The position numbers were made by a program, and so were the translations under genes. 64,000 bases of DNA from Amycolatopsis coloradensis (GTDB taxonomy: Bacteria; Actinomycetota; Actinomycetes; Mycobacteriales; Pseudonocardiaceae). The notes beneath the pieces were generated by a model. That model saw only the letters and a list, made by a program, of their open reading frames with translations. It was not told the origin of the DNA and did no database searches. The DNA lies in NCBI RefSeq assembly GCF_001953865.1, contig NZ_MQUQ01000020.1, positions 62,001-126,000 of the forward strand, written 5' to 3'. This document shows, one piece after another, positions 49,848 through 60,100 of the stretch (position 1 is the first letter of the stretch; each line of letters begins with the position of its first letter).

Positions 49848-50750
49848 TCAGGCGACGGGGGAGTAGTGCGAAGCGTCGCCTTCGAGGGATTCGCTCGCCA
49901 CGCCGTCGATGCCCACCGGGACGTCGCCCGCCACGGTCACCCGGTTCAGGCGCCGGGGCAGGTCGTCGTAGTTGTCGACGGCGTAGTGCTGGGTGATGCG
50001 GTTGTCGAACAACACCAGCTGGTCCGGCTCCCAGGTCACCCGGACGACGTTCTCCGGCCGCGTCACGTAGGACTGGAGCAGCCGCAGGACGTCCCGCGAC
50101 TCGCCCTTGGACAGCCCGATGATCCGCTGCGCGAACCCACCGATGTACAGCCCGCGTTCCCCGGTCACCGGATGCACCCGCACCACGGGGTGGACCGTGC
50201 GGAACTTCCGCGAGACGAACACCTTCCGGCGCTCCTGCTCCGCCTCGTCGAGGGTTTCCGGCGCCTTCGCGTAGTCGTAGTCGTTGGTGTGCTCGGCGCG
50301 CAGCGTGTCCGCGAACGCCCGCAGTGGCTCCGGCAGATCGCGGTAGGCGGCGGCCGAGTTGGCAATCAGCGTTTCGCCACCGTAGGGCGGCACGATCAGG
50401 CTGCGCAGCGTGCTGGCCTTCGGCGGGTTGTGCACGAAGGTGACGTCGGTGTGCCACTGGTTCGCGCGGCCCTGCTCGCTGTCGACCGGCAGGATGGCGG
50501 GCTCGCCGTCGACCGAGGGCACGGTCGGATGCGCTTTCGTCAGCTCGCCGAAGTTCCCGGCGAAGCGCTGTTGGCTCGCGTCGTCGAGGTCGACGTCACG
50601 GAAGACGAGTGCCTTGTGCTCGTGCAGGGCGTCGGTCAGGAACGCGACGGTCGTGGTGTCGAGGTCCTTGGCCGGGTCGACGCCGATGACCTGGGCGCCG
50701 ATCCTGCCGGTGATCTTGCGGACCTCGACCTGGGTGTTGAGGGCGGTCAT
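49848..50750 (-). CDS. TauD/TfdA-family alpha-ketoglutarate dioxygenase
   Basis: 300 residues from ATG 50750. Iron ligands in Q-W-H-T-D-V-T-F (His-x-Asp) and distal His in N-R-I-T-Q-H-Y-A-V-D; 2-oxoglutarate-binding Arg in R-R-L-N-R-V-T-V. Removes sulfite from taurine or alkyl-sulfate by hydroxylation. Start overlaps the stop of the FMN monooxygenase gene. Last gene of the sulfonate operon. Confidence 0.88.
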   Translation of the reverse strand: MTALNTQVEVRKITGRIGAQVIGVDPAKDLDTTTVAFLTDALHEHKALVFRDVDLDDASQQRFAGNFGELTKAHPTVPSVDGEPAILPVDSEQGRANQWHTDVTFVHNPPKASTLRSLIVPPYGGETLIANSAAAYRDLPEPLRAFADTLRAEHTNDYDYAKAPETLDEAEQERRKVFVSRKFRTVHPVVRVHPVTGERGLYIGGFAQRIIGLSKGESRDVLRLLQSYVTRPENVVRVTWEPDQLVLFDNRITQHYAVDNYDDLPRRLNRVTVAGDVPVGIDGVASESLEGDASHYSPVA

Positions 50751-52081
50751 GCGGCGTGCTCCTTCACTGGGATCCGGTTGACTGGACGGGCGAGGCCGTA
50801 GTGGCCGCGCAAAGTCGTGGCGGTGTACTCGGTGCGGAACAGGCCGCGTCGCCGGAGTTCCGGCACCACGAGGTCGACGAAGTCCTCGAGACCACCGGGC
50901 AGCGTCGGCGGCATGACGTTGAAGCCGTCCGCGGCGCCTTCGGTGAACCAGTGCTCCAGCTGGTCCGCGACCTGCGTGGCGGTGCCGGCGAAAACGCGGT
51001 GCCCGCGCCCGCCCGCGAGCCGTTCGATGAGCTGGCGGATGGTCAGGTTCTCGCGCCTCGCCAGCCCGGTGACCAGCTCGAACCGGCTCTGCGCGCCTTC
51101 GGTGAACGTGCCGACGTCCGGCAGCGGACCGTCGAGCGGATACGGCGTGAGGTCGTGGTCGAGCATGTTCGACAGCTGCCGCACGCCGTACGCGGGTGTG
51201 ATGAGGGCGTTGAGTTCGGCCTCGCGTTCCTTCGCCTCGGCCTCGGTGCGGCCGAGGATCGGGCTGATCCCGGGCAGGATCTTGATCTCGTCCGGCGAAC
51301 GGCCGTACTTCGCGAGCCTGCCCTTGACGTCGTCGTAGAAAGCCTTGCCCTCGGCGAAAGTCTGCTGCGCGGTGAACACCGCCTCGGCGAAGCGCGCCGC
51401 GTACTCCTTGCCGGTTTCCGAAGAACCCGCCTGGACCAGCAAAGGGTGGCCCTGCACCGGACGCGGGATGTTCAGCGGGCCGCGCACCTGGAAATGCGGG
51501 CCGTCGTGGTCGATCGGGCGGATGCGGCCGGTGTCGGCGTAGACCCCGCTCGCCTTGTCGATCACGGCCGCGTCGTCGTCCCAGCTGTCCCAGAGTTTCC
51601 TTGCCACCTCGACGAATTCGGTGGCGCGCTCGTAACGCAGCGCGTGCGCCGGCCGGGCGTCGAGATTGAAGTTGCGGGCTTCGTCCTCGCCTGCCGACGT
51701 CACGATGTTCCAGCCCGCGCGCCCGCCGCTGAGATGGTCGAGCGACGCGAACTTCCTGGCCAGGTGGTACGGCTCGTTGTAGGTGGTCGACGCGGTGGCG
51801 ATCAGGCCGATGCGCTCGGTGGCGCCCGCCAGTGCCGAAAGCAGCGTCAGCGGCTCGAACAGGGTGTGCGAGTTGTAGCGGACGTTGCCCCACAACGCGA
51901 CACCGTCGGCGAGGAACAGCGAATCCAGCTTGCCGCGCTCCGCCGTGCGCGCGATGTCGACATAGTGCTTCAGCGTCGCGGCCCGGTGCGGATCCGTGCT
52001 CGGATGCCGCCAGGCGGCCTCGTGATGGCCGTTCGGCATCACGAAAGCGTTGAGGTGCAACTCTTTCTTCGGCGAGTTCAT
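50747..52081 (-). CDS. FMN-dependent monooxygenase (NtaA/SnaA/SoxA family)
   Basis: 444 residues, LLM-type with A-R-K-F-A-S-L-D-H-L-S-G-G-R-A-G-W-N-I-V-T and G-P-L-N-I-P-R-P-V-Q-G-H-P-L-L-V-Q-A-G. Like DszA/SsuD relatives, it uses reduced FMN to cleave C-S bonds or dibenzothiophene sulfone, alkanesulfonates or nitrilotriacetate. Overlaps the permease and dioxygenase genes by 4 bp each. No flavin reductase gene is in the window. Confidence 0.85.
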   Translation of the reverse strand: MNSPKKELHLNAFVMPNGHHEAAWRHPSTDPHRAATLKHYVDIARTAERGKLDSLFLADGVALWGNVRYNSHTLFEPLTLLSALAGATERIGLIATASTTYNEPYHLARKFASLDHLSGGRAGWNIVTSAGEDEARNFNLDARPAHALRYERATEFVEVARKLWDSWDDDAAVIDKASGVYADTGRIRPIDHDGPHFQVRGPLNIPRPVQGHPLLVQAGSSETGKEYAARFAEAVFTAQQTFAEGKAFYDDVKGRLAKYGRSPDEIKILPGISPILGRTEAEAKEREAELNALITPAYGVRQLSNMLDHDLTPYPLDGPLPDVGTFTEGAQSRFELVTGLARRENLTIRQLIERLAGGRGHRVFAGTATQVADQLEHWFTEGAADGFNVMPPTLPGGLEDFVDLVVPELRRRGLFRTEYTATTLRGHYGLARPVNRIPVKEHAA

Positions 52082-52917
52082 GCCTTCTCCTTGACACGCC
52101 AGGTGGAGAACCGCCGCTCCAGTGCGACGAAGCCCGCGTTGATGGCCAGCCCGAGCACGGACACCGTGATGATCGCGGCGTACATCTGCTGGATCTGGAA
52201 GTTGACCTGGGAGTTGTTGATCAGATAGCCGAGCCCGGCCTTGGCGCCGACCATTTCGGCGGCGATCAGGATGAGGATCGAATACGCCGCCGCCATCCGG
52301 ATCCCGGTGAAGATGGTCGGCACCGCAGACGGCAGGATCACCTTCCGGAACAGGCTCGGATTCGACAGTCCGAGTGAGCGCGCGGCCTTGACCAGCAAGG
52401 GATCCACGGTGTTGACCCCGGCGATCGTGTTGAGCAGCACCGGCCAGACGCAGGCGTAGCCGATCAGCGCGATCTTGGACACCTCGCCGATGCCGAGCAG
52501 GAGCGTGAACACCGGCAGCAGTGCGAGCGCGGCGGTGTTGCGGGCCAGTTCCAGCAACGGGTTCAGGAACTCCGCGAGCGGCCGGTACCAGGCGATCAGC
52601 AACCCGAGCGGGACCGAGACGGCGACCGCGATCACGAACCCGGCGGCGGACCGGCCGAGGCTCGCCAGCAGATGGTCGGCGAGCTGGCCGTTGAGGATCA
52701 GCTCCCAGAGTGCGACGAGATCCTCCGACAGCGGCGGAAGGAAGGTCTTCGTGCCTTCGTCGAGTACGAAGCGGGGAGCGAATTCCCAGACGGCGAGGAA
52801 CAGCAGGATCGCGGCGGAACCGCGGAAGCCTTTGCTCAGCCAGTTCGTCTTCTTGCGTCGTTGCCCGGCCGCCTTTGGTCCAGTGTGGACTGTCGGCGCT
52901 TCGAGTGTCGCGGTCAT
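52078..52917 (-). CDS. ABC transporter permease (SsuC/TauC-type)
   Basis: 279 residues, six helices; the EAA loop (A-A-R-S-L-G-L-S-N-P-S-L-F-R-K-V-I-L-P-S) marks a BPD permease. N-terminus polar. ATG 52917 overlaps the stop of the ATPase gene. Works with the ATPase at 52917-53678 and the lipoprotein at 53675-54694 to take up sulfonates. Confidence 0.88.
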   Translation of the reverse strand: MTATLEAPTVHTGPKAAGQRRKKTNWLSKGFRGSAAILLFLAVWEFAPRFVLDEGTKTFLPPLSEDLVALWELILNGQLADHLLASLGRSAAGFVIAVAVSVPLGLLIAWYRPLAEFLNPLLELARNTAALALLPVFTLLLGIGEVSKIALIGYACVWPVLLNTIAGVNTVDPLLVKAARSLGLSNPSLFRKVILPSAVPTIFTGIRMAAAYSILILIAAEMVGAKAGLGYLINNSQVNFQIQQMYAAIITVSVLGLAINAGFVALERRFSTWRVKEKA

Positions 52918-53678
52918 CAAGCGGCCCTCCGGATCTCGTCGTGCAGGAGTTCCCACAACCGGTGCCGGTGCGCCACGAACGCGGGAGCCGAGCGCAGGTC
53001 GTCGTTCGAGCGGTCGCCGAGGTCGATGTCGACGACGTCCTTGAGCCTGCCCGGCCGCGACGTCAGCACCGCGACCCTCTGTCCTAAATAGACGGCTTCT
53101 TCGATGCTGTGGGTGATGAACACGATGGTCTTGCCGGTGCGCGTCCAGATCCGCCGCAGTTCTTCCTGCAGCAGCTCGCGGGTCTGCGAGTCCAAAGCGG
53201 CGAACGGCTCGTCCATCAGCAGGACGTCGGGGTCGTAGGCGAGGCTCCTCGCGATCGCGACGCGTTGCTTCATGCCACCGGAAAGCTGGTGGGGGAGATG
53301 GTCCTCGAAACCGGAAAGCCCGACCAGGTCGAGGAATTCCCGCGCCCGTTCGGCGCGGCGGCGTTTGTTCAGCGTGCCGCCTTCGAGCCCGAATTCGACG
53401 TTGGCGCGGGCGGTGCGCCACGGGAACAGCGCGTACTGCTGGAACACCACACCGCGGTCCAGCCCCGGCCCGGTGACGGGCTTCCCGTCGATCAGGACCT
53501 CGCCGGAGGTGGGGGAGGCGAGGCCGCCGAGCAGGTCGAGCAGCGTCGATTTGCCGGAACCGCTGGGCCCGACGAGGGACAGGAACGTGCCGTCCTCGAT
53601 GTCGAGGGAGACGTCGTCGAGCGCGGTCAGGGCGCCGAAGGTCTTGGTGACCGAACGGAGGGCGATCTTGGCGGTCAT
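52917..53678 (-). CDS. ABC transporter ATPase (SsuB/TauB-type)
   Basis: 253 residues. Walker A G-P-S-G-S-G-K-S-T, signature L-S-G-G-M-K-Q-R, Walker B V-L-L-M-D-E-P-F, Q-loop F-Q-Q-Y-A-L-F-P-W-R, H-loop F-I-T-H-S. The P-W in the Q-loop is typical of sulfonate/nitrate/taurine ATPases. Confidence 0.9.
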   Translation of the reverse strand: MTAKIALRSVTKTFGALTALDDVSLDIEDGTFLSLVGPSGSGKSTLLDLLGGLASPTSGEVLIDGKPVTGPGLDRGVVFQQYALFPWRTARANVEFGLEGGTLNKRRRAERAREFLDLVGLSGFEDHLPHQLSGGMKQRVAIARSLAYDPDVLLMDEPFAALDSQTRELLQEELRRIWTRTGKTIVFITHSIEEAVYLGQRVAVLTSRPGRLKDVVDIDLGDRSNDDLRSAPAFVAHRHRLWELLHDEIRRAA

Positions 53679-54694
53679 ACGCCACCGCCTTCGCGGAAGG
53701 GGTTGAATTCGTTGGTGTAGAGCTTCTTCAGGTCGACCTGGTCGTTCTTGATGAACCCGGACCGCTTGAGCCAGTCCGTCCAGAGCGTGTAGTCGTTGTC
53801 GGAAATCAGCCCGCCCTTGGTGACGCCCGGGCTCTTCCAGTACTTGAGCGTTTCGGTGTTCTCGTTGCGGCCGCGGTCCTGGATGATCTTGGTGAACCGG
53901 GCGATCACCTCGTCGCGGGACGTGGTGCGCGCCCATTCGATCGCCTTGGCCACCCCGGTGACGAAGGTCTTCGTGGTCTCCGGGTACTTCTTGATGAAGT
54001 CGTTCCGCAGCACGTACGGCCCGCCGTTGTAGGGGCCGAAGGCTTCGACGTCCTTGACGACAGGGCGCAGACCGCCGACGGCGACCGCGCGGTCCTGGAG
54101 CACGCCGTTGAGCGCGGCGACGTCGATCTGGCCGTTGCGCAGGGCCTGTTCGGTGTTGATCGGCGGCAGGACGACCAGTTGGACCTGGTCGATCTCGGCG
54201 TCGGAGAGGCCGTTGCGCTTGAGCCAGGTGTCGAGCGCGGCCTCGAGGTTCGCGCCGACGGTGTTGACGCCGACCTTCTTGCCGATCAGGTCACGCGGGG
54301 TGCGGATCGGGCTGTCTTCCTTGACGTAGAAGCCCAAGAAGGTCTTCTCGTCGGAGCCGTAGTAGTTGACGACGGCCTTGATCGGGGCGCCGGCGTCGAC
54401 GAGTTTGACGACCGCGCCGGTGAAGGCGCCGCCGAAATCGGTCTGGTCGGTCGCGGCGGACTGGATGTCCTGCGGCCCGCTGATCGTGTTGCCGACCCAC
54501 TTGAGCTTGACCGGGCCGAAGTACCCGAGGGCTTCGGCGAGTTCGGGGAAGGTGACGTTGTTCGCCGATCCCTGGTAACGGAGTTCGAGCTTCTCCGGCT
54601 GTCCGGCGGCGCCCGCCGGGGTCGCGGAGGCGCCGCAGCCCGACAGCGCCAATCCGGCGAGGAGCGCGGCGATCAAGGGCACTGGTTTCTTCAC
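53675..54694 (-). CDS. Sulfonate-binding lipoprotein (SsuA/TauA-type)
   Basis: 339 residues. Signal peptide with lipobox A-L-S-G-C (Cys20), then the SsuA-like core (L-R-Y-Q-G-S-A-N-N-V-T-F-P-E-L, G-K-K-V-G-V-N-T-V-G-A-N). Ligand probably an alkane- or aryl-sulfonate. Its stop overlaps the ATPase start. The 96-bp leader separates it from the ROK gene. Confidence 0.88.
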   Translation of the reverse strand: MKKPVPLIAALLAGLALSGCGASATPAGAAGQPEKLELRYQGSANNVTFPELAEALGYFGPVKLKWVGNTISGPQDIQSAATDQTDFGGAFTGAVVKLVDAGAPIKAVVNYYGSDEKTFLGFYVKEDSPIRTPRDLIGKKVGVNTVGANLEAALDTWLKRNGLSDAEIDQVQLVVLPPINTEQALRNGQIDVAALNGVLQDRAVAVGGLRPVVKDVEAFGPYNGGPYVLRNDFIKKYPETTKTFVTGVAKAIEWARTTSRDEVIARFTKIIQDRGRNENTETLKYWKSPGVTKGGLISDNDYTLWTDWLKRSGFIKNDQVDLKKLYTNEFNPFREGGGV

Positions 54695-54790
54695 GGTGGG
54701 CTCTTTCGTTCGGGTTCGCGTCGTTGAAGAAGATTCTTCGCGGTCCCCGCGGAAAGCGTCAATTTTGCGATTTTGTGAAGTAACCCCGGC

Positions 54791-55957
54791 TCACGATGCG
54801 TTGGCGAGCCTCGTGAAAAGCGGATCTTCGTACAGTGCGTTCAGCATGACGGCGCCACCCGCCGTCGCCAGCTCGGTACCCGGAAAGCTCGATGCCACAA
54901 CGTTTTTCGCCGCGTCCTGGCAGATCCAGGACCGTTGGGAGACCTCGTCCCGTATGGTGGAAAGGCAACCGTCGACGTCACGTACACTCTGGTCGAGAAC
55001 GATGAGGATCTCCGGATTGAGGACGTCGAAAAGCAAGGCGGCGGCCTGTCCGATTATGCGTGCGCGTTCATGGAAAATCGTGACCGCGCGCTGATTTCCC
55101 GATTTCGCCAAGTGGAGCACATCGGCGAAGTTCGGTTCTTCGACGAGGTGTGCTTCGGCGGCTTTGCGCGCGACCGTGCGCTCGGACACCGTGGCCTCCA
55201 GGCAGCCGGACCGCCCGCAGCGGCAAGGCTCATCACTGTCGTCGACCCGCAGATGCGCGACAGCGCCCGCCGCCGAGCGGGGACCATGATGGACGGTGCC
55301 GCCGGTGGCGAAGGCGGCGTCGACCACGTTGCCGGTGAACAACTGCACGACACTGCTACGCGCCCTCGGTTGCCCCAGAAGACGTTCGGCGTGGATGAGC
55401 GCCCGTGAATGCCCGTCGACCCGGACGTCGAGACCGGTGACCTCCGTGAGCAGATCGCGCAACGGGACCCCGCTCCAGCCGAGCAGACCGTGCTCCACCA
55501 CCGTCCCGGAAGCCTCGTCGACCCACCCGCCGGTCGCCACCCCCAGCCCGAGCGGCGTCCGCTCCGGCGCGTGCCCGATCAAGAGGTCGTCGAGCAACTC
55601 CGCGATCTGCGCGACCTGCACCGCGGGCTCCGCGCCATGATGCGGTACTTCCTGCTGTGCCAGCACTTTCCCGCGCAGGTCGAGCAACCCGACGGTGAGA
55701 TTCTCGACCGCGACATGCGCGCCGCACACCACGAACCGCCCGGTGTCGAGGTCCACCGGCACATGCGGCCTCCCGACCGCGCCTGCCACCTCGGGCAGCT
55801 CGGTGAGGAAACCGCGGTGCATCAGCTCCGCCACATGCCCCGTGACGGCCGCCGCGGACAGCCCGGTGCGGCGCGCGATGGTGCTGCGCGCTATCGCCCC
55901 TTCGTCCAGCACCACGCGGAGCACCGCGCTGGCACTGGCGCTTCGCCTGCCGGTCAC
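54791..55957 (-). CDS. ROK-family transcriptional regulator
   Basis: 388 residues from a GTG at 55957. N-terminal winged helix (A-R-S-T-I-A-R-R-T-G-L-S-A-A-A-V-T), then the ROK sugar-kinase-like domain with C-R-C-G-R-S-G-C-L-E (zinc motif CxCGxxGCxE). The sugar-phosphorylation motif appears incomplete (D-A-A-F-A-T-G-G), so it is a regulator rather than a kinase. Lies directly upstream of the sulfonate operon in the same direction; ligand unknown. Confidence 0.82.
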   Translation of the reverse strand: MTGRRSASASAVLRVVLDEGAIARSTIARRTGLSAAAVTGHVAELMHRGFLTELPEVAGAVGRPHVPVDLDTGRFVVCGAHVAVENLTVGLLDLRGKVLAQQEVPHHGAEPAVQVAQIAELLDDLLIGHAPERTPLGLGVATGGWVDEASGTVVEHGLLGWSGVPLRDLLTEVTGLDVRVDGHSRALIHAERLLGQPRARSSVVQLFTGNVVDAAFATGGTVHHGPRSAAGAVAHLRVDDSDEPCRCGRSGCLEATVSERTVARKAAEAHLVEEPNFADVLHLAKSGNQRAVTIFHERARIIGQAAALLFDVLNPEILIVLDQSVRDVDGCLSTIRDEVSQRSWICQDAAKNVVASSFPGTELATAGGAVMLNALYEDPLFTRLANAS

Positions 55958-56017
55958 GGTGCCGATGTTCGCAAGCGGGTGTCGGCGGGCCTAGGGCTCT
56001 CAGCATCCGGGAGCAGG

Positions 56018-56467
56018 TCAGGCGTCCAGGTAGCGGACGAACCGGGCGCTGCGTTCACAGCGGTCTTCGTATCCCCGTGCCCGGTAGAAGGCGTGCGCGC
56101 CGGTCCGGTGGCGGGAACTGGTGACCTCCATGGCGGTGCAGCCCCATCGCAGCGCCTCCGTCTCGGCCGCGGCGACCAGCTCGCGTCCGACCCCCGTACC
56201 GCGCTGGGTTTCGTTCACCACCAAGGCCACGATCCGTCCGGCGGCGCCTTCCTTCTCGAAAAGCGGGATCACCACCACCGCGACGACGCCGACCACGGTG
56301 CCGTCCGATTCGGCGACGAGCGCGGCACCCTCGGGATGACAGGACCAGCGTTCGAGCCGGCGGCGCACGTCGGCCTCGCTGTTGTCCGGATAGCCCAGCT
56401 CGGCGAGCAGCGCGGTCACGGCGGGAGCGTCGGCGGTGAGCGCGGGACGGATCTTCATGGTCTTCAT
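56018..56467 (-). CDS. GNAT N-acetyltransferase
   Basis: 149 residues. Acetyl-CoA motif V-N-E-T-Q-R-G-T-G-V-G-R-E-L-V-A-A-A and ending A-F-Y-R-A-R-G-Y-E are GNAT marks. Soluble; substrate unknown. Lies alone between the ROK gene and tRNA-Pro. Confidence 0.82.
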   Translation of the reverse strand: MKTMKIRPALTADAPAVTALLAELGYPDNSEADVRRRLERWSCHPEGAALVAESDGTVVGVVAVVVIPLFEKEGAAGRIVALVVNETQRGTGVGRELVAAAETEALRWGCTAMEVTSSRHRTGAHAFYRARGYEDRCERSARFVRYLDA

Positions 56468-56499
56468 CCTGCCCGACGGGCCGGTTGCCGAATCGAAGA

Positions 56500-56523
56500 A
56501 GGCCGGACCCGCGGGTCCGGCCT
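56500..56523 (-). terminator. Terminator of tRNA-Pro
   Basis: 11-bp stem (56500-56510 and 56513-56523), two-base centre, directly downstream of the tRNA on the minus strand, followed there by TTCTTC. Confidence 0.75.
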
Positions 56524-56530
56524 CATCGAG

Positions 56531-56604
56531 TCGGGATGACAGGATTTGAACCTGCGACCCTTCGCTCCCAAAGCGAATGCGCTACCAAGCTGCGCCACAT
56601 CCCG
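56531..56604 (-). tRNA. tRNA-Pro (anticodon UGG)
   Basis: 74 nt. Acceptor CGGGATG/CATCCCG, discriminator A, D-arm GCGC/GCGC, anticodon arm TTCGC-TTTGGGA-GCGAA, T-arm GCAGG-TTCAAAT-CCTGT. CCA not encoded. Confidence 0.93.
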
Positions 56605-56690
56605 TGACTTCCCCGATCTTGCCGGGGGGTGTGCACACAGCCTAGCGGGTCACGCTAAGCTGTTTTCGCACCCGGGTCCTCCGGGGGCAC

Positions 56691-56764
56691 GCGGGTGTAG
56701 CTCAATGGTAGAGCCCTAGTCTTCCAAACTAGCTACGCGGGTTCGATTCCCGTCACCCGCTCCA
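56691..56764 (+). tRNA. tRNA-Gly (anticodon UCC)
   Basis: 74 nt with encoded CCA. Acceptor GCGGGTG/CACCCGC, anticodon loop CTTCCAA, T-arm GCGGG-TTCGATT-CCCGT. Confidence 0.95.
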
Positions 56765-56778
56765 CCGCTTCGAACGAG

Positions 56779-56804
56779 ACCCGCAGGCACTCTGGCCTGC
56801 GGGT
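56779..56804 (+). terminator. Terminator of tRNA-Gly
   Basis: 10-bp perfect stem (56779-56788, 56795-56804), 6-nt loop, then TCTTTC. Confidence 0.85.
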
Positions 56805-56833
56805 TCTTTCATGTTCGGGATCGAAGTCCGGGT

Positions 56834-57170
56834 GTCTTGAAGGCCACCTTTGAGACGCTCAACGTCTCAAAGGGGGCCTTCAAGACAGACCTGGCCGACG
56901 CCGTCGTGGGGCGAGTGGCCGCGGTGCCCGTGAAGGACTTCTTGAGGGACCCAGGGTCCCTCAAAGTTCCCCTCACTCGCCCAGAACAGCACTCTTAGCC
57001 TCAGCACCCTCACGAGCCCCGGCGACGACTACGTGAAGGCCCCCTTCCTGTACCTAGGCGCAAGCAAGGGGACCTTCACGTACCTCGGGCGACCAGGGTG
57101 CCGAACCGCAGCGGGTCTCGTGAGTGGTAGCGACGGTTAAAACCGTCCTTACCACTCACGGGGCGAGACC
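56834..57170. repeat. Cluster of four long inverted repeats
   Basis: 56834-56857/56863-56886 (24 bp, one mismatch), 56942-56952/56954-56964 (11 bp, with imperfect outer arms 56930-56976), 57030-57046/57066-57082 (17 bp, one mismatch), and 57119-57138/57141-57160 (20 bp, two mismatches, plus outer GGTCTCG/CGAGACC at 57114 and 57164). No gene is seen in 56765-57180. They separate the convergent tRNA-Gly and the giant kinase gene. Confidence 0.75.
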
Positions 57171-57180
57171 GCGCGCGGCC

Positions 57181-60100
57181 TCAGTCCGAAGTGTCCGCAG
57201 GGACAACGGCCTGCGCGAGGCCGCTGGAGGCGGCATCCGCTTCCAGGTGCACCGCGATCAGGTCCAGCAGCTTGTCGGTGTCGACAGGCTTGGTCACGTA
57301 GTCGTCCGCTCCCGAAGCCAGTGTCCGCGCCTTGTCCTCCGCGGTCGCCTTCGCGGTGACGGCGATCACGGGCAGGTCTTCGTGCGCGGCTTCGGCGCGG
57401 ATCGCGGTGATCGTGGCGTTGCCGTCCAGTTCGGGCATCATCACGTCCATCAGGACCAGCGCGGTGTCCTCGTGCCGTTCCAGAGCCCGGATGCCCCCGA
57501 CGCCGGTCTCGGCGTAGATCACGTCCAGGCCGTTGCGTTCCAGGACGGCGGCCAGTGCGAAGACGTTGCGGAGGTCGTCGTCGACGATCAGGATCTTCTC
57601 ACCGTGGAACCGCAGTGCCGGGGTCACCGGGATCACCTGCGGGACGGCCATGATCAGCGGGACACCACTCGCCTGGGTGGTCGGGACGATCAGGTTCGAC
57701 GCGCTCACCGGCAGGAACAGGGTGAACGTGCTGCCCTTGCCGGGTTCGCTGCGGACCCGGAGTTCGCCGCCGAGCAGTTCCGTCAGCTGCTGGCTGATCG
57801 ACAGGCCCAGCCCGGTGCCGCCGTACTTGCGGCTGGTGGTGCCGTCGGCCTGGCGGAACGCGTCGAAGATGATCGCGAGCTTGTCCGGCGCGATGCCGAT
57901 TCCGGTGTCTTCGACGGCGAACGCGAGGACGCCGGGGGCTTGGCGGAGCGATTCGGCTTCCACTTCGCCCGCGTCGGCCATCCGGATGTGCAGGCGGACG
58001 CCGCCCTCGTCGGTGAACTTCGCCGCGTTGGACAGCAGGTTCCGGAGCACCTGCTGCACACGGTGTTCGTCGGTGTGGATCGACGACGGCACCGGCGGGT
58101 CGATCAGGACGGCGAACTCCAGGCCCTTGTCCGAGGTCAGCGGCCTGCAGATCGATTCGACGTACTCGACCAGCTCCGGCAGCGTGACGTCGGACATCTG
58201 CAGATCGAGATGCCCGGCCTCGACCTTGGCCATGTCGAGGATGTCGTTGATCAGCTGTTGGAGGTCGCTGCCCGCCGAGTAGATCGTCCGCGCGAACTGG
58301 ATCTGCTTCTCCGACAGGTTCCCGTCCGGGTTCTCCGAAAGCAGTTTCGCCAGGATCAGCGCGCTGTTGAGCGGGGTCCGCAGCTCGTGCGACATGTTAG
58401 CCATGAACTCGGATTTGTACTGCGACGCCATGGTCAGCTGCCCGGCGCGCTCTTCGAGTTCCTGCCGTGCCTGCTCGATCTCGCTGTTCTTGACCTCGAT
58501 GTCGCGGTTCTGCTGCGCCAGCAGTGCCGCCTTCTCCGCCAGATCCGTGTTGGACCGGCGCAGTTCCCGTTGCTGCGCCTGCAACTGCTCGGATCGCGCG
58601 CGCAGTTCCTGTGCCAGGCGCTGGGATTCGGTCAGCAGCGCCTCGGTGCGCGAGTTGGACTGGATGGTGCTGACGTTGACCGCGATGGTCTCCTTCAGCT
58701 GCTCCAGCAGGTCGATGTGAACGGTGCTGAACGCGTTGATCGTCGCCAGTTCCAGCACGCCGAGCACCTCGCCCTGGAACAGCACCGGCAGCACGATCAC
58801 GTTCACCGGCGCGGCCGAGCCGAGGCCCGACGAGATGAGCGCGTACTCCGGCGGGGCCTCGTGGACCAGGATCGTGCGGCGGTCGACGGCGGCCTGGCCG
58901 ATGAGCGACTCACCGGGGGAGAACCGAAGGCCCGCTTGGGATTTCGCCAGCCCGTAGGTGGCGATGCTCTCCAGGACGGTCTCTTCCCGCTCGTCCTCGC
59001 GGGCGAGGAAGAACGCGCCCTGCTGCGCGGACACCAGCGGCGTCAGCTCGGACAGGATCAGCGAAGCCACCGAAGCGAGATCGCGATGGCCTTGCATGAG
59101 CGCGGACAGCCGGGCCAGGTTGGTCTTGAGCCAGTCCTGTTCGCGGTTGGCGCGGGTGGTCTCCTTCAGGTTCGCGATCATCTGGTTGATGTTGTCCTTG
59201 AGTTCGGCTACCTCCCCGGACGCGTCGACGGTGATGTGCCGGGTCAGATCGCCCGCGGTCACCGCGGTGGCCACCTGCGCGATCGCCCGCACCTGGGTGG
59301 TCAGGTTCCCGGCCAGCTGGTTCACGCTCTCGGTCAGCCGCGACCACGTGCCGGCGACGCCGGGGACCTCCGCCTGGCCGCCGAGCGTGCCGTCCGTGCC
59401 CACCTCGCGCGCAACCCGGGTGACCTCGGAGGCGAACGACGACAGCTGGTCGACCATCGTGTTGATGGTCGTCTTGAGTTCCAGGATCTCGCCGCGCGCG
59501 TCGATGTCGATCTTCTTCGACAGATCGCCTTGCGCCACCGCGGTGGTCACGGTCGCGATGCTGCGGACCTGGCCGGTCAGGTTGTCGGCCATGACGTTCA
59601 CGTTGTCCGTCAAGGCTTTCCACGTGCCCGCCACGTTCGGGACGCGGGCTTGGCCGCCGAGGATGCCCTCGGTGCCGACCTCGCGCGCCACTCGCGTGAC
59701 CTCGTCGGCGAACGCGCGCAGCGTCTCGACCATGCTGTTGATCGTCTCGGCGAGGACGGCGACCTCACCCTGCGCGTCGATCGCGATCTTCTTCGACAGG
59801 TCGCCGTTCGCCACCGCCGTCGTCACCGTGGCGATGCTGCGCACCTGGTCGGTGAGGTTGTCGGCCATGACGTTGACGTTGTCGGTGAGGTCCTTCCAGG
59901 TCCCGGCGACGCCGCGCACCTGTGCCTGGCCGCCGAGTTTGCCTTCGGTACCGACCTCGCGGGAGACCCGGGTGACTTCGTCGGCGAAGGCCGAGAGCTG
60001 GTCGACCATGATGTTGACGGTGTTCTTGAGCTCCAGGATCTCGCCGCGCGCGTCGACGATGATCTTCTGGGTCAGGTCGCCCTTCGCGACGGCGGTGGTG

